Shown here: piece by piece, positions 1 through 12,600 of the stretch
Numbering within the stretch: the first letter of the stretch is position 1
Layout of the letters: each line of letters opens with the position of its first letter
Assembly: GCA_030248065.1 (NCBI GenBank)
Contig: JASAMV010002482.1
Coordinates: forward strand, 18,295-82,294
Length of the DNA stretch: 64,000 bases
Origin: Rhynchonema sp. JSB1_4
Taxonomy: Eukaryota > Nematoda > Chromadorea > Monhysterida > Xyalidae
Reading direction: 5' to 3'
Position numbers and translations under genes: made by a program
The notes under the pieces: generated by a model
Database searches by the model: none
What the model was told of the DNA's origin: nothing
Seen by the model: the letters and a program-made list of their open reading frames with translations, nothing else

Positions 1-219
1 TTTCGCTCGTTTTGGGTTGTTTGTTTTGACATCAAAGTGCAAAAACCATTGCTTAATCGATTTTTCTGCTATTAGTTACATGGTATCGATGAAACATTTT
101 TGAGAAGCAACTCGGGGGCCTTTACTGGCTCTTCATGAGCATTGGAGCATCGACCTGAATCAAAAACAGATATTATCTTAAAATTTCAAAATCCCATTAA
201 AAATCCCCATCCCATTTCC

Positions 220-1678
220 AGACATACCGTTTCCGTTGGCTGCCCCCGACATCAGCCACCACGAACCGGCCCCAGGAGGCAGACACGATGTTAACTGTTA
301 CTGTTGTGCTGGTGCCAAGTGCGTCCCAGGCAGCCATACATGCGGTATCGGACGGGGATTGGCCCTTTGCAACTGTACAGAGTATTGTCGATTTTGATCA
401 GGTCAGTGTTGCTTTTCATCAGAGTGTTACATATAGATGATAGTGCAAATCAGAGTCACGGGGCCCTATCAACGATGAAAGTCAAGTTCATTGGCCTAGG
501 ATTGGGCTTGTGCAACTTTTGGTTGAGCTTTACTTTACGATAGAGGTGGCGCACTAGCTTCGACCAGCGTAAAGGTTGTTCGTGCACTGGTTGTAGAGCA
601 CACTGGCGTTCTATGCCTGCCTGCCCACATTTCCAGTAAGCTAAAATTTCCGCCGCCAGAGTGTACAAAATTTTTGATCTCCAATATTACGCCCTTGACA
701 AAAATTAGCAAAACATGGTCCTTTTATGATCCCTATTCATTTGTTCCAGGGTCATTCCGTGCACACCGTTGGTCGCCTGCCGACGTACTGTTTTGTGATG
801 CCTACACCCGACCGTCAAACCTATGGTGACTTTAGAACGGCCGCCGATGCAACGTCTCAGGTGCGGTCTTCCGGCCTCCACGAAGCGAATATTTTAGACG
901 ATGTTTCGGTCCCCAGCCCAAACAACAAAACCTTAACCTTTCAATTACCATCCTACAGTATATGGTGAAGATTCTTTAAAGCGATCAAGATTGGGCTGTG
1001 TACTACAACGAGTGGAGATTGTCACATTGTTAACTATTCTAAACGTTTAAACCTCATTTGGAATTTCCATTCCAACACAGTCAAGCTAACGTTTCAAGAT
1101 ATTATAGGATCCGACACGCGCATCGAATGGCACTTGGCAGCTGAACTACAACTGGCGGCTGCATGTGGTGCAGGAGTCGCTCAGACGACACTACGTGTAT
1201 TCGCAGATGGAACAGTGCAACAATGGCACGCTGTTGTTGTTACAGTCCACTGACGATCGTGAGTCATAGTTTGAACTGTATTTAATCATAAGCAAAATCA
1301 AACATCAGAAGCTCAATATTTGCAGCGCATCAATGTGCCATCAACGTATGCACCGAGGTGTGCCTTCCTGAATACGGCACGGACGTATGGGGTCAACTGG
1401 CCATGACCAAACGACAATGCTTCTGGCTGTGAGCTTTCCACTCGTAATTTTTAAGGCTTTAAGGAAACAAATTTCAATTAAATTAAGAAACCTCTTTAAG
1501 ATACGTACCCGAATGGCAAGAGTCGAACAGCGGCAACGACGCGGCGACCAATCGCAAACTGTTGGAGGCGTTCTATCAGGGTCTGACGGCCAACGGCGGA
1601 CACCGCCAGCCGCAGCCCATATCGCCGCACGACAATTGGGTGAAAGTCGGCTACAATTCGCTTAGTCATGGCAGGTAG
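220..1678 (+). CDS. 3' exons of an unidentified cysteine-rich, probably secreted protein
   Basis: I do not recognise this protein. Four consecutive exons join in phase: 750-860, 1108-1258, 1326-1428 and 1501 to a TAG at 1676-1678, each with an AG acceptor and GT donor (the last ends at the stop). A fifth, upstream exon starting near 220 encodes a Cys-rich stretch (CYCCAGAKC, then CGIGRG and CNC), but its donor could not be placed in phase. The joined product has about ten cysteines, NGT and NNGT glycosylation sequons and no membrane segment, which fits an extracellular protein. The motif CAINVCTEVC is in the fourth exon. The final codons read HGR-stop, but GCAG/GTAGAC at the same place is also a plausible splice donor, so the gene could continue. 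The start is missing and probably lies before the window. Confidence 0.5.
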
Positions 1679-2546
1679 ACACTAAATATATCGGGGTTTC
1701 ATAACTGGTACGTATGTATCGTGCAATCGCAGTTTTTATTTTAGAACTTGCATGAGTCATGTTATCCATCCGCATTTACGCCTGTAGGTGCATGCTCTAG
1801 CAATCGTGATTAATTCATGTAATTCGATTTCGTTCAATTCATCTTATTCAGTATTCAAAACTCTCCAGTTTTTTTTGAGAGCAGAAGACGAACTGCCATA
1901 ATGTAATATAATAACTGTAATATCAAAGCAGTTCTTATTCAGACGTCAAAAACGCCTTGTTATGAACCACAGTTGTTGGCATTTCAATTGATCTGTTCGC
2001 GTTTTGCATAAAATTCATTTTTATGTTTATTTTTTGTGAGCTCTTCATTCGTTGACCTGACCAGAGATTCCGATTCGCACTACGTGTTTATTTCTTCTCG
2101 TCAAAATTGTAAAAATTTTCGTTTCCATCACGTTCAGTTTTCTTTCGTTTGTATGTCTGGTATACTGTGTATTCCAGATTTTCCTGATCTTCGGCTGCGA
2201 TTTCTATTGCACTACATTTTGTATTTGTCATGTTACTGGACTTATGAGCAACATGGGTTTTCCATTTGTTGGGACACAAAAGCGGTCCTCACAATGACGC
2301 TTTTGTGTTTGCATAGTACCTTCTTTTTATAAGTTTTATATCAGGTTACTTATGTTTGTCGCGCAAAAAGCAATAAAATAAAATTTGTTTTGATGAGTTT
2401 GCTGACCGTCGCTTGTGCAAAAAATGCGGAAACCGTGAAACATGATATGGGTGTTAATGCAAACGCTGAAATGGTTTTGGTGGCTACGGGCCCGGGGAGA
2501 GCCATTTAATCCCTTAAAACGTAGGTATTTTCGACGAAAATAAGAA

Positions 2547-4575
2547 ATGAAACCTGCGACTCTTCCACTAATACTATTGAGTGCATCTCCGGCCGTTCAC
2601 TGTCGTAAAGGTGACCACGGTGAACGATTGTACCGCGACTTGTTCAATGGCTACGAACCGGACGTACGCTCAATGGATGGCAACGTCACAGCCGTCTACC
2701 TCACCCCTTTTCCCTTGTCGATTATTGAAGTGGTGAAGTTTTTAGACCGATGCTTATGTTGCATACGCTCAATTTAAGAAATTGTCAATTACTTTTACTA
2801 ACTCAAAACAATTACAGTACGAAGCCGGCGAGACAATGACATTATCGCAGCTGACAACCATGGTTAGAAACTGTCCCTCACAACTTCTGTACTCACTTGA
2901 AAATGATGAGTTGCTGACTTTTCTCCTTCGATTTAGTTTTGGAATGATCCATATCTACGTTGGAATCCGAGTGAATACAACGGCATTGATCAGTTGCGTG
3001 TGTCTGACACGAAAGTCTGGGTACCCGACGTCAATATCGATGAAATGTTTGTTCCGAACATGTGTACTTCATTAAGTTTCTTTGGTTTACGTTCCGAAAA
3101 TCGATTCCGTTTCAGGGTCGAAGGAACCCGAACCGGTACCACGCCAAATTTCATAGCCGTAAGACACACTGGTGACGTCAAGTACATCAGCAATGACTTG
3201 ATTCGGTGAAACTTGCCTGCATTTAGGGTCTCTTGGAGTTATTTGAATGCGTGGCATTGGGACTTCTTTTCAGCATTCATTGCAACGTGGAAGTGGGCGA
3301 GTTTCCTTTCGACACGCAAGCGTGCAACATGTCCTACTGCAGTACTGTACATCCCATCACGGAGGTGACATTGCATGATAGGGATCATTTCGTTCATTAT
3401 CGCGATCTGGATACTAGTGGTTCGATTTCAAGGGCACTTATAAGATTCTCATTTCTTTCCAAATCACATTCACGCTCACAAATCAGAATGGGACATGTTG
3501 TCATTCGAAAAAATTGATCGCTACCAACTGGCTGGGTCGTGGAACGACAGCTACGATTACGTCATATATTCGATTAGGATCAAACGCAAGGGAGCGTACT
3601 ACTTGCGCACATGGGTGCTGCCAACGATCATAATAGTCCTCATAGCCATACTCGGACTGTTTTGTCCGTCGCAGGCCACTCAGGATCGACATGTACGGTT
3701 TATCTGCGTTTTCATTTTCGGATCACCGAACAGTGACGCGTGTTTTGCGATCATAGGAGCGTGTCACGTTTGGCATGACGGCACTGTTGACGATGATAAT
3801 CCTTCTGATGATGATAACTGAGAAGATGCCGAAAAACGCCGAGATTTTCCCGCTGATGGGTGCATACTTCTCGAACATTTATTGTGCATTACTTGTGATG
3901 TTCATTTATTTATCTCGCTGAATATCTTACGTAGGCTACTTCATCCTTCGTCAAACGGCTATCCTGATGTGCTCCATCGTTATGTCCGTTGTCATCCTAC
4001 ATCTCAACGGCCTGGCTGCGTTCGATGTCCGGCCGCCTCGTTGGTTGTGCGGGTCGAGGTGCAAACGCAAGAAAGGAAAGGGTTCTGACACCGCAAGTAC
4101 CAGCAGCAGTTTCGTCGGCCAGCAGTTTGCGAACGGGTCTTCAGCGCAGTGTCACGTATGATGTCGTCATCCGCACTCTGTCCACACCAATGTGTTCAGA
4201 CAAAGATTAAAGAAGACGCTTTTCAGGTGAACGACAGCAAGGTGAAAGAAGTACAAACCAATTCAGCGCGCACGACTTCTGTACAGCGTGAACTGATGCA
4301 AGACAACGTGGGAAGTTTTGTTCCGAAGTTCTGCCAGGAAGTCCTACTTCAAGATAGGACCATTCGCTACGTTTCAGGAATTCCAGCAGATGCGTCACAA
4401 TTTAAACGTTTTGGCTGATTATGTGACGAAAAAACAACACGAAGAAAAGCTGTTCAATGACTGGATGAGAGCATGTTATCGACTGGATTGGTTTTTTCTA
4501 ATTTTCTTTTGGTGTACTTGCCTGGGAGCAGTTTTGCACTACTTCGGCGCATTTATCCTTCAGCTCTTTCACTAG
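2547..4575 (+). CDS. Nicotinic acetylcholine receptor-like (Cys-loop) subunit, non-alpha type
   Basis: A ligand-gated cation channel subunit that would sit in the plasma membrane of neurons or muscle as part of a pentamer. It begins with a short hydrophobic leader, then the family hallmark GDHGERLYRDLFNGYE. Exons follow at about 2547-2740, 2818-2860, 2939-3050, 3116-3210, 3273-3400, 3487-3692, 3757-3883, 3935-4160 and a last one to 4575. Recognisable parts are FWNDPYLRW and YNGIDQLRVSDTKVWVPD, the Cys-loop (C-x13-C containing FPFD), M1 (RKGAYYLRTWVLP), M2 (ERVTFGMTALLTMIILL), M3 after YFILRQ, and M4 ending FILQLFH-stop. The M2 exon starts with Glu at -1' and has Leu at 9' and Glu at 20', as in cation channels. 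Loop C reads GSWNDSYDYVIYS and lacks the vicinal Cys pair, so the subunit is beta/structural-like. Edges in the M3-M4 loop (4060-4320) are uncertain. Confidence 0.9.
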
Positions 4576-4579
4576 TCTA

Positions 4580-5096
4580 GATAGTGTGCATGATCTGTTG
4601 TCAAAGCTCGTCCAGACAAACCGCAGTTAAGGACTCTACCTCCAAACAGCTATACACACAAACCAACGGTATGTGTTCTGGTCGATAATTTTTGACATCG
4701 GTGTTTCACATGCGTTCGTTCAAGTTAATTCTGCAAAGCTTAGCTATAAATCAATTGTCATTTTGACTCCGGTGTCTATGTAACAGCCGCACGTCCTCGC
4801 CTTCTTTCGGAACTCAAATTGATTGTCGGAAAGCTTGGGCTCGATATAGAGCACCCGTAAATTGTAGATGTGACGCTCTAATCACTTTTGAGCAATGCGT
4901 AGAAATAGAAGTCTTGTGAAAAATTTGTTGGTCCCAACGTTTGGTAGTGGTACTCTGATCGATTGTCTGCATGTTCTGGGAAAACCCCTATTAACATCTT
5001 GGTATTGTGGCACACGAGCAATCTTTGTACATTGCAACAATTCATCGGGGATTGTACCTAATTATCCCTGACATTGTGGCATGACACTTCTCAATA
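4580..5096. other. Intergenic gap without recognised gene
   Basis: Sequence between the nicotinic receptor stop and the first hAT-like element. I see no coding exon; it presumably holds the receptor 3' UTR. Confidence 0.4.
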
Positions 5097-5104
5097 GGTG
5101 CCGT

Positions 5105-5790
5105 CAAGGTTGGGCAAAAAAATTTAAAAAAAAATTTTTTTAAAAGGGTTTTTGAAAAAAAAAATTTAAAAAAAAATTTTTTTTAATTTTTCGGGGGAAC
5201 AAAATGTTCTAAAACGTCAAAATATGGCCTTTTTGGGGGTTATTTTTTGTCATTTTTTCTCAAGGGTCGAAAAATTTTCTTCACAAAATCACTTTTGGGG
5301 CATGTATTTGGTATCTAAGATGCCCCAAATGATGTTATTATACCTTCCCGTGATACATGAGACACAGTATGCATGTACTTACATGGTACTTTGATGTCAT
5401 ACCCCATCGGGCCGGTCATATTCGACTGATTCAGCGACCCGACAAGTATTTCTGCAGCTTACTGTATATTCTCAATTCTGTATGGTTTATGAGTGAATCT
5501 TGCTTATTCGATCACAAACTGTTGTGTCTGATACCACAGAGCAGCAATCATAGGTCCATAACAAGCACAGAGACTGTTGGATCGCATCTAAATGGCGTAA
5601 ACACCCTTCATAAGTGATGCAAACCAAGTCACAAAAGTGACTTGTGAATAAGATGCATTTTTTTCGCGATTTTGCGCGTTTTTTAGGCAAATTTGGTAAA
5701 ATTTCCCCGAATCTGAGACTTTTAGAAAAAAAATTTTTTAAAAAAATTATTTTTTAAAAACTTGTTTAAAAAAAATTTTTTCCAACCCTG
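5105..5790. mobile_element. Non-autonomous hAT-like element 1 (686 bp)
   Basis: The left end reads CAAGGTTGGGCAAAAAA and the right end TTTTTTCCAACCCTG, an imperfect terminal inverted repeat. It is flanked by a perfect 8-bp target duplication GGTGCCGT (5097-5104 and 5791-5798). The 8-bp duplication and CAGGGTTGG-type ends match the hAT superfamily. Both subterminal regions are long runs of A and T that would fold into hairpins. There is no transposase-like open frame inside, so it would need enzyme supplied in trans. Confidence 0.85.
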
Positions 5791-5798
5791 GGTGCCGT

Positions 5799-7109
5799 GA
5801 CGATTACCCTCGTTGGTAATTGTTCTGTGATACAAAAATACTTCAAGCCGTTGTTTATCATGAATCAGTTATTCAACCCTTTGTTCCGGACCATATTTAC
5901 TCAATGAAAGCAATAATCATGAACTCTCATCTTCTGTTTTACAGCAAATGTTCCAGTCACTTCCGAGAATCATGTAACCAAAACTGCCTTCGGATTGCGC
6001 TTAAGATGCTTCTAACTCATCAATAAACATGTTCCGCGAGCATTGATACGGGCCGCCAACAGTTGGGGTTCGATAACCATTGGTAACAAGCATTCGTACC
6101 TTGCCGCGCAAACACATGTTTCAATGTCGGGGATAATGTGACAAATGATAATGTATACGAAAGTTTTGACTGCTCAAAAGGCTTCCGAATTATACTGTGT
6201 AATAAATACCGCGATTTCTCTGATTCCCGAGGTTCTGTTCAATTACTTGCATGTTTTTGCATGACTGACGCCGATCGTAGATTGTACTGACCGTTCAGGA
6301 AATTTGAGATGTAATTCAGACTTCGTTTGTATGTGTGTTTGCAATTACGTGTGTTGTAGTACTTTTCTTGAACTGTGAGTACTGTCTTTTCCAAATGATT
6401 TTGTTCCGTTGTGGTCGTTGTTGTAGGTGTTATCACTCGATTCTGTGTAGTGTTTGCGTTTGTGTTATATTGACTTGCCTTTGCATTGATATTTATGCCG
6501 AATTATTCTAGTATTATTGGAGCCTTTTCCCTTGTAAGCTATTTTGTTCAAGCGATTGCCAGTGAAGTTGACTGTCCTCGTTATTCTTCTGCACTTACAC
6601 CCTGATCTCTCTAAACAACACTGGGTGTCCATCTTGTGACGTTATTGAATGAATAAATGTCGTATGCCTGATAACTATTTGTAATGCGCCATGGCAACCC
6701 GTCAGAGGGTACGTGTTTTACGGAAATTAAAAAATGATACTGCTTGTTTTTGTTGCCCACAGGCATGCAATTTCCTGAAAATTAGAAACCCACGAAAACA
6801 GGATGGCAGCCATGGAAACTTGTCAAACATTCCGTTGTAAATCTATCTGATAGCAACGGTGACCTGACCAGTTAAGTCTTGATTCTATTTCTCGTTTTGG
6901 TATTCAAGCTTCACACAAAACATGCATGCTTATCTTTGTCAGATAACGACGTCCATTGGCTGAAAATCCCGTTTCAAAGGAACCAGCGACCACGGGCTGA
7001 ACTCTCACCGAGTGTGGTCATTGGACGTCATGGGTGTTAGTTACAATTTGCTTTTGTTTTTTTTCAAGCAGCTGGAAGAAACACACACGGATAACGGTAA
7101 CTCTCTCAG
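5799..7109. other. Intergenic region upstream of the orphan GPCR
   Basis: No recognisable coding exon. The first exon of the GPCR (start codon and any leader) should lie here or near 7012-7100, but I could not pick it out. The short open frames are not convincing. Confidence 0.35.
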
Positions 7110-8452
7110 GACGACGCAACTGGGTTCAATGAGACGCTGCAAAATGAGACAACAACAACGTTGGCACCGAAATCCGCTCCGACTATACCTCCGCAGTACG
7201 TGTTGTACATAATTCAAGGTCAGTCCAGGGTTCTTCTAGGTTACTACTGCCACATAAACGACACATTTGTTGCTCTGTTATCTATATCACTTCTTTGGTC
7301 TTCCTGCACTCTGGTACCATGTTGACCATATATAAACGTCATTTTGGCCAGTTCAGGTGGCTTCATAATGGTGGCGAATTTTTTGATCGTTGTCGCCGTG
7401 GCACGGTATCGTCAGATGCGAATGCGCAAGGAGTACATCATTGTCGCAGCACTGGCTTTCGCTGACACACTTGGCAAGTATTTTTCATGTGCTTACTCTC
7501 AACAAGAGAGCTGTGTGTTTAATAACACCTCAGACTTGACATTGAAGGTGGTGCTGCGTATTTTACGGCCGCACTGCATCGTATTCCGTTGATTCTCGCA
7601 GGCCGATCGGGAGAGAAGGTGAATTTTATAAAAAAAAACCTATAGTTATTTCACTTAACTTGAGCTCAAGGTTGTCAATGATGCACCCAGGTTTTCAATT
7701 ATCCGTTCACCTGTGTATAGGTGAGCGCCTGGGATTGCATGATGACGGTGCACGGCATTCTGTTTGTGCTCGGCGCGCCAATGGTGGGTACAATGTTGTT
7801 GCTGGTGTCAGTCGATCGCTTGATTGCTGTGGCGTGGCCGTTGAAATACTTCACGTTCACGGCCAAGTACGCCTGGACGATCAGTGGCATATTCATGTTG
7901 TATTGTATCATAAGTTTTTTCACGCTCCTGATTGTGTCGTTTCTCGAACCGGACACGCCGCGTTTCGGCATCATTTGTCTGGCCGAAAGCGCGGTCGGCA
8001 ATGACCTGTTCAAGCGGTACTACTACGGTAGTCGAGTGTTTACCGGCACCGCCAGTGTGATCGTATACGTCATTGTACCAATTCTGTTCGCACGCTATCT
8101 GCGCAAGACTAACGAAGGCAAGAACCAGAACGCAAGTGTGGTAGAGTCGCAAACGCGCACGCAAAGGCGTCTGATCGTCACACTGGGCATCAGCGCTGTG
8201 TGCACGTTCTTCTTTTACGTGATACCAAACATGGTTCGCACTCTGTTCGCGGGCTACTTTGATCCCGATGTCTGGCGTCTAGTTGTACCCTATATGGCGT
8301 CCATCCAGAACATCAACCCCATGTTGAACATATTTCTGTATGTGACCCGTCATGCGGACATGCGGCTGGCTATTCTGTCGGTTATTCTGTGCAAGTCCAC
8401 CCCCATGCAGCCGCCGAAAGTGACAGCGGTGGCAACGAAGACGACCAAATAG
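7110..8452 (+). CDS. Orphan class A (rhodopsin-like) G-protein-coupled receptor
   Basis: A seven-helix receptor of the plasma membrane; the ligand cannot be told. Exon 7110-7218 gives an extracellular N-terminus with two NET glycosylation sequons and the start of TM1. The next exon from 7357 joins in phase and encodes TM1-TM2 (MVANFLIVVAVARY, then IIVAALAFAD). One or two micro-exons lie around 7604-7717. A long last exon (about 7718-8452) encodes TM3 with its disulfide Cys (WDCMM), SVDRLIAVAWPLKY (DRL in place of DRY), TM4-TM5, TM6 (RRLIVTLGISAVCTFFFY) and TM7 with NINPMLNIFLY, then a short tail. The NPxxN..LY form and overall shape recall invertebrate orphan or chemoreceptor groups such as nematode srsx, but that placement is only a guess. 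The upstream exon with the start codon was not found. Confidence 0.85.
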
Positions 8453-9666
8453 ATAAATATATAACGAGCAGCTCCGATGTCGCTGCATATCTTGAAGTTA
8501 TTTTTTGCGTGCAGTATTTATTGCTTGCGAATCTTATTACTTTGTCGTCCTTCGAACACGCATACGATTTACGAACGAATTTTTCAAGCACTTGTGTTCT
8601 TTGCTGCCCCAACGAACTTATTATCTTTGCTGGAGCTGGTCCATCGAGACTGACGTTACTTCATTCACGCATGATTCTGACTTCTTAGTGTCAGTCGGTT
8701 TTCATTCATTTTAGTTACTGTCTGCATTGACTCACTGCGTAACGTGAGGTATAGGTATTTTTTGTACCTTTTTCCCTTTTATTTCTCCACTTGTATATTT
8801 TTCTAGTTTGTTTGGTGTGTGTCTGTTATACAGTATTCATGGTTTTCTATTTTTGCGATTTATTTCTATATTTTGTTACAGACTTGGAAATTATGATATC
8901 GGTGTTGTGATTGGATTCAGTTGTCTTCTTACTATAATGTGTTTGTCGAACATTGTTGGCGACCGTCGTGTATCTTACGAAATTGCGAAAACATATTCGA
9001 TCACTCTGTCATTGTTGTGCACATTGTTGAAACGCTGCCGATAAGTTTTTATTCAATAAGCACTGAGGCCAGTTGAAATGATATGCATGACAAAATTAGA
9101 ACCAGGAGTTTATAAGTTCAAGAGGTGCAGCCAGTGCCATGAGAAGTTGAATTGATCAAAGACACACTTCCAACTCCCGGTGTCTTGTTTCCGAGTCTTC
9201 AGCAATGTCAGAAAATATTTTCTCGTGACTTTCCATCATTATCGTCTTGTCCTTGCCTTTCGAACCAACATCTTTACCGGCCGTCGGTATCGGGTTTGTT
9301 TGAAACCTGTTCTGGCCAACGGCAATCGGGAACTGATTGGCAGTGTGGTAGTGCAGCCCTTTGGCACTAGTTTGTCCTGCAATGTCGACTCAGTGACACA
9401 TAACTTTTGTTGGTGCGTTCGTCCTCACAAAAAGTCGTTCACAAAGTCAAGAAATGAATGTCGTACCTTGCATGCCGCTTTTCTGTATGAAACTTGTGCG
9501 GTACTTGGCGCTACTTTCCCGAGTTTTGTACAACCGACGTTTGCTTGATGTTTGACCGTTGAGGAAAGACGCGCCTGGGATGCGGAAAAATCATGATCAT
9601 AACCTCATACGAAAATTTTAAGAGTGTCATTCCTTGTGCGCTGAAACTTTTGATCGTAGGTGGAGC
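8453..9666. other. Intergenic region between convergent GPCR genes
   Basis: Holds the 3' flanks of the two convergent receptor genes. No RNA gene was seen. One coding-like stretch at about 9180-9370 is listed separately. Confidence 0.35.
9180..9548 (+). CDS. Unidentified open frame with coding-like centre
   Basis: An open frame of 122 codons. Its middle (about 9240-9370) includes GRRYRVCLKPV and ELIGSVVVQPFG, which look like real protein, while the ends look random. YRVCLKP faintly recalls the N-terminal domain of Notch ligands (FRVCLK), but the surrounding cysteines do not match, so I assign no function. It may be an isolated exon, a decayed transposon fragment or chance. Confidence 0.15.
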   Translation: MSCFRVFSNVRKYFLVTFHHYRLVLAFRTNIFTGRRYRVCLKPVLANGNRELIGSVVVQPFGTSLSCNVDSVTHNFCWCVRPHKKSFTKSRNECRTLHAAFLYETCAVLGATFPSFVQPTFA

Positions 9667-12600
9667 CTAGAAATAGTGTATCAGCTCCCAGCAACGGTCA
9701 AAAGCGTCTAATTGGCCGAATGCCACGTTCGATAAAGCTACAGGAATCACGTATGTTCGCATGATTGTCACACTACCTTGGGGTCTACGCATGGTCATGG
9801 CTTGATTCTTGTCCACACAATGGCTCATCATTCGCTGCAATTGCTGACGGTAACGACTGCCGAAAATCAGGTAGACAAGCATGGTGCTGGCTGAGTTGAA
9901 CGATACCTGGAATTGCTGTGGACCATTGGGATTAGAATTTAGACAAAATCAGATCTTAAAAAATGACAAATGACAGGCGAACTGACCAAAATGTTGCCGA
10001 TTTCGACCATCGCCTGGAACCAGACGGTCGTGGCCGACATCGGACGGAATATCTCGATGATGTTGTTGGCAAACGGCACAGCGTTGCAGATGAGGAAACA
10101 GAATACGAGCGCCTGCATTAAGGGTGCTAGGCATTCGAGACACGCTAACAAAGCTTGGTCCACGACCTGGGAAGTGACTTTAAGTTCCCAAGTAAAGCTG
10201 AGAAAACTGGTAAATTCAAATCGATACCGCACTAATTCCTTGCTTCGCCTCCGTCAGGATGGCTCTCGTTGTCTAAGGTTTTCGCTTGAAGGAACCTAGT
10301 TGAAATGGTGCTCTCGCGGTTTTAAGCAGAAAAATCCTGTTCAAACTACCGGCAGCAAGTTTTCTGACTGCCCAAATCCGACCACATACCATCAGCATGA
10401 CGGTCACACTGGTGCTGTTGTCTTTTGCGTGTCTGTGGTGCTGCACGCTGCCGGCTATGGAGTGCCCCACCGTTGTTCGTCGTGTGTGCGTGAACGACGA
10501 AATCGAGGGTCGTTCCGGTTTAGCATTGATGCTGCTGAATATCGATATATTTAGTTGCTCGTCATCTTTGTCGTTGTTGTTATTGTTGTTGTTGGTAGTG
10601 GTGGTGGTGGTGGTGTTGTGGTTGTTGTTGCCTTTAACATCGGCCAAGTCCGCACTGGCCACCATCGGCGGGCTGTGCTCGCGAGTTGCGTTGAGTTTGG
10701 CCAACGAGGCCATGAACGATCGACGTCTGGAACTGGACCGAACTCCACTGTTCAACACCGTTGCATATTTGTATTTTCGAAACGAGTATACTCTAACCCC
10801 ATGTTTTGATTGGCAACCATTGTTTTACCTAATGTCCAGGAGGCACGACGAGGCGACAAGTAAGTTTATTTGTGCGGGTATGCATATGTACCTTATTTTG
10901 ACGCCGAAGTATAAAGAAGAAAGCGAATGCGAGAAAACGTGTGTCAATAGCAGCGGCATCGTTAAACTACTACTCGACTGTCTGGTCATTGGCACTACCT
11001 GTCCATGTGGTAATGTTCCTTTGGATCCTTGCGACCGTAATGTGTGTAGGACTGTGTGCGTGAGCGATTCATACCGAAAGCCGGGGTGAGAAACCTAGAA
11101 CAAAGGTTGTGATCATGAGAAAGATTAACCTTTCAGCGAGCTAAAAAATCATTGATGTACCCCTGGTTTTCCGTCGCTTGCTTGGCGCGTGCATGCTCGT
11201 TACGATGAGTGCCGTTGGACACACAAGACGAAGCACCTGCAGCAGTGTTTAAAATCAACTTGAAATTTATGTCTGTGTGTCTTTTCGAATAAAAAACTTC
11301 AAACGCTAACCAGTGACGTGTTCTTGCCTGAGCGCCTTGCTCTTTCTTAGTGAGTTGCCGATCAAAATGGTCATCACAGACAGAACAACAAACGGCACAA
11401 TGAATAAGATCAACATGTAGATTATGACGTTGTAGATAAGCTGTGTTAGGACGAAATAAACTGAGAGCAAATTGAACAAAAACTGAATTTCGCGCGCCGA
11501 AAGTCGTGTTAATGTGGTACCTGATATGTAGCATTCCTTGAGAGTTTTGTCATGCTGACGCTGTATCGGTCAATATGCCACTTAGAGTCATAGCATGCGT
11601 TCAGCTCGATCTCGAACCACCGCGGTACGGTTTCGAAAATGGAGAACAGCTGCAAATTGAATCATCGTCACGTAGAACGTGTAGGATTCTGTCAAACATC
11701 AGCATCTCTAAAAGCTGACTCACAATGCCAATAACAATCGCCGATTTCACCACGGTTGACGTGGCGAGGGATTGCGCGCGGAACGGATGGCAAACGCCGA
11801 TGTACCTTAAAAACGGTTATGTTTGCGTTTGATTTTGGTTTCGAAAAATTGGTAAATAAAAAAGTCGCAAATAACAGTGTGTAGACGCCGTATTCTCCAC
11901 TATGTTCTAGACAATCCAAAATCAATACCTGACTGGGAATGATTAACGATTTGTTGCAGCATGAGAATGGATTAGACTCGAAAATAAACGCGTGTGCTTG
12001 ACATTTTAGACTGAATGAAGAGCTTTTTTTGTCGTGTGATGACCCGACGCTCAGATGATGTTTGTCACCATAAGATGGTGCGTGAAGCGGACAAGCGCCA
12101 TGAAAAATGTTTTCCCACGCACTACATGTCTGAACCTTGTCGACTGACTGACAGGCTGTGAACATCCTGAAGGCCACTTTAGACTTTGTCTCGTTGCGAT
12201 ACACGCAACATTTTCTGACGCGCTGATTGGCTGTTGGTCACGCATTAGCCAATCAACGCGCGAGAAAATGTTGCGTGTATTGCAACGAGACAAAGTATAA
12301 AGTGGCCTTAACAGCCTGAACGAGCTATGTTAAGAACTCATTAAGGGCTCCTCTCCTTAACTTTGGGAACTTGGGTGAAACCGCATTAGAACTCTAAAGA
12401 GAACCGAGAGATCGAGAAACAGAGTAGTGAATGCGGACGAAGACGTTGCTCTCCTCACCTGTGCACACTGATAAACACGGTGTAATAGACGTTCAGTGTC
12501 TGGGCCATGATGGCAAGCGGATAGCTGAATCTGAAAAGACGACGGAAAACTAGTTTTGACAAATGTGTTTGAAGTGCACAATGTTCTCTCTCTGATCGTG

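Noticed and set aside
10397..11089. Longest + strand open frame (230 codons) with a hydrophobic Leu/Val run
   Set aside because: The hydrophobic run is the reverse of a trinucleotide repeat, and the minus strand of the same stretch encodes the third intracellular loop and TM6 of the FMRFamide-receptor-like gene with matching splice sites.
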